From Ricinus communis (lineage: Eukaryota > Streptophyta > Magnoliopsida > Malpighiales > Euphorbiaceae): a stretch of DNA of 64,000 nt. Below the pieces are notes generated by a model, which was not told the DNA's origin, did no database searches, and saw only the letters and a list, made by a program, of their open reading frames with translations. The translations under genes and the position numbers were made by a program. Positions 60,205 to 64,000 of this stretch are shown in pieces. The stretch lies in contig NC_063257.1 of NCBI RefSeq assembly GCF_019578655.1, positions 18,724,001 through 18,788,000 of the forward strand, read 5' to 3'. Within the stretch, counting starts at the first letter, position 1. Each line of letters begins with the position of its first letter.

Positions 60205-61250
60205 ATGGATGAGCACTCCACCCGGCCCGATGGGTTCACATTCGTCGGTTCATGCACATCATATTGAACAAGAACGGATGCATGAAAATGAGCGATCACA
60301 AGGGAAAAGCCGAAGGGTATGCTCAAGAATAGGCTGAAGAGTTAAGAAGATTAGCTCAACAACGTACCACCACCTCCACTAAACGTACCTGCATTGGATG
60401 CAAACTTTGGAAAGTTAAGAAAGCATGGCGGGAAAGAGTTTGAGGGGACAACTGATCCAATTGTAGCAGAGGAATGGCTAAAGTCTGTTAAAGGTGTGTT
60501 TACACAATTTAATACCCAACCGACAACCCAAATGAAAGTGAGGTATGCAACCTCATTATTTCTTAAGGATGCTAGAAACTGGTGGGAGACAGTCCCAGGT
60601 AGCCAAACACAACCATTGACAATGACATGGGAAGAATTCTTAAAGGAGTTCAAGATGAAGTATATGCCACCAATATATCAAGAGAGGAAGAAACTTGAAT
60701 TCCTTGAATTGAAACAAAATGAGATGTCATTGCGACTATGAATTACAATTTACAAGGTTATCTAGGTATGCACCGGAGGAAGTGGCAAACTGATGAACCG
60801 AAGAGAAATAGATTTGAGAGGGGTTTGAGATTGGAGATTCGTGAAAAGTTGGCAGTGCAACCACCTACCTTTATTGCTTTATTGGAAGCTGCAACAAGAG
60901 CAGAAGAATTATTCTTAGAAAGAAATATATTAGAAGCAAAGAAAAAGAAGATAATTGGGACATTTACTCCATCTTTCTCTAGAGGTACCTCATTTACACC
61001 TAGGGGAGGATCAGGAGGTCGTGAGGAGGTTTTAGAGGAAGGGGTAGTTATCGGTTTAGAGGGCCAAGTAGTATAACTTTGGGTAGAAGTGGTGGATCGT
61101 TGAACATGCGAGGTAATTCTGGGTTTCTTGGTAGAGGATATAGACCCGTTTGTGGCACTTGTGGAAGGACCCATTCAGGAGAGTGTTGGGGACCGAGAGT
61201 GCAGTTTGTTATAGATGTGGGAAACTGGGCATTATGCCAATGAGTGTGTG
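60205..61250 (+). pseudogene. gag: gag region of the second Tekay-type element (frame broken)
   Basis: A likely ATG is at 60205. The capsid core is open at 60394-60741 (DPIVAEEWLKSVKGVF, ARNWWETV, TWEEFLKEFKMKYMPP) and resumes at 60738-61076 (RFERGLRLEIREKL, ending in a Gly/Arg-rich stretch). C-GT-C-GRT-H-SGE-C lies at 61151-61186. A second zinc knuckle begins C-YR-C at 61207 and ends with Cys at 61245-61247, but one G missing in CTGGGC moves its His to another frame. Other breaks (near 60735 and 60787) are also one- or two-base indels. Gag would form the RNA-packaging particle. Confidence 0.88.
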
Positions 61251-61399
61251 GTAGGTAGAGGAGCATCGAGTACCTACCATTCGGGGAGGACAAAGTAGTG
61301 TTGGGGATAATGTAGTACCTACAACGACCGGTCGTGGTAGAGGTAGGGGAGGTAGAAGTGCAGTGACGGCATATGTCCATATTGAAGATGCGAACCAAT

Positions 61400-61894
61400 C
61401 CTTACCGCAGGCAAGAGTGTATCTTTATTACGAGTAGGAAGCAACTACTTCTCCAGGAGATAATAACTGGTATAATTCCTATTTGTAGGCATGATGCATA
61501 TGTGTTAGCTGACCCCGGATCTACATGTTCATTCATTTCATGTGATTTTGCATTGAAAATGCATTGTGCCATTGAATCTTTAGGACATGATATTTGTGTT
61601 TGATGCCTGCTTTGGAGGAGTAATAATGGTGAATACCGTAGTTCGGGCTTGTTCGTGATGATTTGTGGTACAAATATGTCAGTAGACCTAATTGTGATCA
61701 ATTTGCGAGATTTTGATGTGATATTGGGTATGGATTGGTTATCTAGAAATCATGTCATAGTTGACTGTTTAACGAAGGAAGTAAAAATGGTTATAGATGG
61801 GGAAATAAAAATAGTGTTCACGGGTGACAGGAAAATTGTACCTACATGTTTGATTTACTGCACTCGCTTTTCATTTAATGAAATTTGGGTGTGA
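61400..61894 (+). pseudogene. aspartic protease region of the second Tekay-type element
   Basis: The catalytic block ADPGSTCSFIS (near 61510-61545) is intact in the frame 61373-61603. The following part (VDLIVINLRDFDVILGMDWLSRNHVIVDC, 61649-61894) is in another frame, because single bases are missing near 61597-61615 and 61655. Unlike the copy at 44.2 kb, the Gly of D-x-G is present. It processes gag-pol in the particle. Confidence 0.88.
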
Positions 61895-62077
61895 TGCTTA
61901 TCTTGTGAATGTGGTGAACCTTTGGAATTGTTAGTCCAGGGGTTTCGGAGGTACCAATAGTCAAAGAATTCCCGGATGTATTTCTAGAAGAATTACCGGA
62001 TTGCCACCTCAACGAGAAGTGGATTTTGAAATTGAAACTATTCCGGAGTTGCTCCTATTTCTATAGCACCTTATAGA
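61895..62077 (+). other. protease-RT linker, frame broken
   Basis: The linker reads VKEFPDVFLEELP-type sequence and continues two frames away after G losses in ACCGGATTG and CCGGAGTTG. It has no catalytic motif. The corresponding segment is deleted in the element at 44.6 kb. Confidence 0.7.
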
Positions 62078-62830
62078 ATGGCACCGCGTGAATTACAGGA
62101 ATTGAAAAAGCAACTTGAGGATTTATTGGAGAAAGGTTATATTCGACCTAGTATATCACCGTGGGGAGCTCCAGTGTTGTTTGTGAAGAAAAAGGATGGA
62201 AGTATGAGACTTTGCATTGATTATAGGAAGTTGAACCAAGTTACTATCAAGAACAAATATCCTTTACCTCGCATTGATGATTTGCTTGATCAACTCAGAG
62301 GGGCAACTGTATTCTCCAAAATTGATTTGAGATCTGGGTATTGGCAATTAAAGGTTAGAGAGACTTCTATACCTAAAACGGCATTTCGGACACGATATGG
62401 TCATTATGAGTTTGTTGTTATGCCATTTGGTTTGACCAATGCACCTGCAGCATTCATGTCTTTGATGAATAATATTTTTCAACCGTATCTTGATCAATTT
62501 GTGATAGTCTTCATTGATGATATTCTGATATACTCCAGAAATTCTGAAGACCATGAACATCATTTAAGAACAATATTACAAACTTTGAGAGAAAAACAGT
62601 TATATGGTAAGTTTAGTAAATGTGAGTTCTGGATGAATAACATTGCATTTTTGGGGCATATTATATCTGCACAAGGTGTTCAACCGGACCCATCTAAGGT
62701 AAAGGCTATTCAGGAGTGGGAATCACCAAGAAATATTTCGGAAGTTCGTAGTTTTCCGGGATTGGTCGGGTACTATAGAAGATTCGTGAAGAACTTCTCC
62801 ATTTTAGCACGACCATTGACTAATCATTAA
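62078..62830 (+). CDS. reverse transcriptase of the second Tekay-type element (intact domain)
   Basis: A 250-codon open stretch covering the whole RT core: [72 protein letters not shown] with the first catalytic Asp, [19 protein letters not shown], the active site FIDD at 62510-62521, and [20 protein letters not shown]. It copies element RNA into DNA within particles. It is part of a polyprotein, so the start at 62078 (an internal Met) is not a true start. It ends at a TAA created by one missing T in AATCATTAAAG, after which RNase H continues at 62839. Confidence 0.93.
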   Translation: MAPRELQELKKQLEDLLEKGYIRPSISPWGAPVLFVKKKDGSMRLCIDYRKLNQVTIKNKYPLPRIDDLLDQLRGATVFSKIDLRSGYWQLKVRETSIPKTAFRTRYGHYEFVVMPFGLTNAPAAFMSLMNNIFQPYLDQFVIVFIDDILIYSRNSEDHEHHLRTILQTLREKQLYGKFSKCEFWMNNIAFLGHIISAQGVQPDPSKVKAIQEWESPRNISEVRSFPGLVGYYRRFVKNFSILARPLTNH

Positions 62831-62838
62831 AGAAACAA

Positions 62839-63492
62839 GTGACTTTTCAGTGGAATGATAAATGTCAAGCTAGTTTTGAGGAGTTGAAAAATAGATTGAT
62901 TACAGCACCTATACTTACATTACCTATACAAGGAGGGGAATATGTAGTCTATACAGATGCTTCACTTAATGGTTTGGGTTGTGTATTGATGCAGAATGGA
63001 AGGGTTATTGCTTATGCTTCTAGACAACTTAAACCTCATGAACGAAATTATCCTACACATGATTTAGAATTGGCTGCAATTATACATGCTTTGAAAACTT
63101 GGAGACATTATCTTTATGGAGAGACATTTCGGATATTCACTGACCACAAAAGCTTAAAGTACATACCTACACAGAAAGAGTTGAACCTCAGGCAACGAAG
63201 ATGGATGGAATTATTGAAGGATTATGATTGTACCATTGATTATCACCCAGGAAAAGCAAATGTTGTGGCAGATGCACTTAGTAGGAAGACTTTGGAAAGG
63301 GTTGCAGGTATGATTTCATATCAGATGAGTTCCTTAATTTCGCTAAGAGCTATGGATATGCATTTTTCTATAAAGAATGGGGTATTATTGACTACAATGA
63401 AGACTAGTCCCCAGATACTAGATGAGATCAAACATGCACAAGGTAGTGATGCATACTTAAAGAAGTTACGGGAAGAAGGTGCAAGATGGTAA
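62839..63492 (+). CDS. RNase H of the second Tekay-type element (intact domain)
   Basis: An open stretch with [13 protein letters not shown] (first Asp), [19 protein letters not shown] (catalytic Glu), [13 protein letters not shown] (second Asp) and [10 protein letters not shown] (last Asp). All catalytic residues are present, in contrast to the Asn substitution at the same place in the 45.6-kb copy. The spacer to integrase follows ([14 protein letters not shown]...). The frame ends at 63492 because of one extra G near 63477-63480. It degrades the RNA strand of the RNA-DNA hybrid. Confidence 0.92.
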   Translation: MTFQWNDKCQASFEELKNRLITAPILTLPIQGGEYVVYTDASLNGLGCVLMQNGRVIAYASRQLKPHERNYPTHDLELAAIIHALKTWRHYLYGETFRIFTDHKSLKYIPTQKELNLRQRRWMELLKDYDCTIDYHPGKANVVADALSRKTLERVAGMISYQMSSLISLRAMDMHFSIKNGVLLTTMKTSPQILDEIKHAQGSDAYLKKLREEGARW

Positions 63493-64000
63493 GACAAGTG
63501 AACTAATCGAGCGAGATGATGGAATGTGGGTTATGAAAACCAGGGTATATGTACCTAATGTAGCCGCATTGAAACAAAAGATTTTTTGGGAGGCTCACAA
63601 TTCTCCTTATTCAATGCACCCAGGGAGTACAAAAATGTATAACAATTTGAAGCCACATTATTGGTGGTCGGGGCATGAAGAGGGAAGTTGCGAATATGTA
63701 GCTAAATGCCTAACTTGTCAACAAGTGAAAGCGAACATCAATCACCTACAGGTAAATTCACAGTCTTTAATTATACACCGAGTGGAAATGGGAAAGAATT
63801 ACTATGGACTTTGTTGTTGGTTTGCCTCGCACTTTTAGGAGAAATGATGCTATTTGGGTAATAGTTGATAGGTTAACAAAATCAGCGCACTTTTACCTAT
63901 TCAACAGAATGATTCATTGGATAAGCTAGCCAACTTGTATGTGAAAGAAATTGTTAGGTTGCATGGTGTACCTATCTCCATTGTTTCAGACAGGGATCCT
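63479..64000 (+). pseudogene. integrase of the second Tekay-type element, N-terminal part (cut by window end)
   Basis: The zinc domain is complete: EAHNSPYSMHPGS with both His and [14 protein letters not shown] with CxxC, in the frame 63479-63838. After single-base losses near 63732 and in 63750-63790 the core continues with the MDFVVGLP Asp (near 63808), [12 protein letters not shown], then the IVSDRD Asp just before 64000. The Glu and C-terminus are beyond the window. It inserts the cDNA with a 5-bp stagger. Confidence 0.88.

Larger units (their letters stand above)
57551..64000 (+). mobile_element. 5' part of a second Tekay-type chromovirus (continues past the window)
   Basis: LTR 57551-59947, primer site, gag, protease, RT, RNase H and the start of integrase, in gypsy order on the + strand; the window ends inside the integrase core. 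RT ([29 protein letters not shown]) and RNase H closely resemble the element at 40.5-49.5 kb, but the LTR differs. Conserved motifs are intact and there are few substitution-type stops; breaks are mostly one-base indels in homopolymers. The left target duplication would be TGTTC (57546-57550); the partner lies outside. Confidence 0.92.

Noticed and set aside
60758..61701. Minus-strand open frames at 60758-61174, 61048-61398 and 61402-61701
   Set aside because: They are antisense to gag and protease of the second Tekay-type element, Ser/Thr/Pro-rich mirror images of the Gly/Arg-rich gag tail.
1..64000. Telomeric repeats, 5S or 45S rDNA, tRNA genes
   Set aside because: No TTTAGGG-type arrays, no rRNA-like stretches and no cloverleaf sequence were seen. 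The only tRNA-related sequences are the short primer-binding sites.

Overview
The window is repetitive DNA from a flowering-plant nuclear genome, probably a eudicot. The evidence is chromovirus-type Ty3/gypsy LTR retrotransposons with initiator-Met-tRNA primer sites, long plant-style LTRs and moderate AT richness. I see no host gene, no tRNA or rRNA gene and no bacterial feature.

Most of the window (about 35 kb, roughly 900 units) is one satellite family with a 39-bp unit. Blocks lie at 1-103, 1555-10041, 16975-29866, 33610-35502, 36388-37076, 37173-40490 and 49460-57550. The unit begins TTTTCTCATATTCAC and has the core CCCCTCTTACGGGG. Because 39 = 3 x 13 and the consensus lacks stops in four of six frames, the array yields dozens of open frames encoding 13-residue repeats; I treat none as a gene. 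The array is organised above the unit level: a 10-unit repeat (about 390 bp) at 20.8-22.3 kb, an 11-unit repeat (about 427 bp) at 49.5-57.5 kb, a 14-unit repeat at 6.2-7.1 kb, and duplicated blocks of about 1.23 kb.

Six LTR-retroelement insertions interrupt it. (1) 104-1554, a solo LTR with target duplication TTTTA. (2) 10042-16974, a complete CRM-type chromovirus, + strand, target duplication ATAAA, LTRs differing by only four substitutions and two small indels. (3) About 29867-33609, a truncated minus-strand element with a 2.79-kb LTR. (4) 35503-36387, a minus-strand solo LTR with target duplication AAATT and CRM-like ends. (5) 40491-49459, an old Tekay/Del-type chromovirus with many C-to-T type stops. 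(6) 57551 to the window end, the 5' part of a second Tekay-type element. There is also a short foreign insert with an inverted repeat at about 37077-37172.

The picture is a satellite array that grew by local amplification and was repeatedly invaded by gypsy elements. A young CRM-type insertion plus a CRM-like solo LTR make a centromeric or pericentromeric location a reasonable, untested hypothesis. In elements 2 and 6 the reading-frame breaks are almost all one-base losses in homopolymer runs, so some may be assembly errors.
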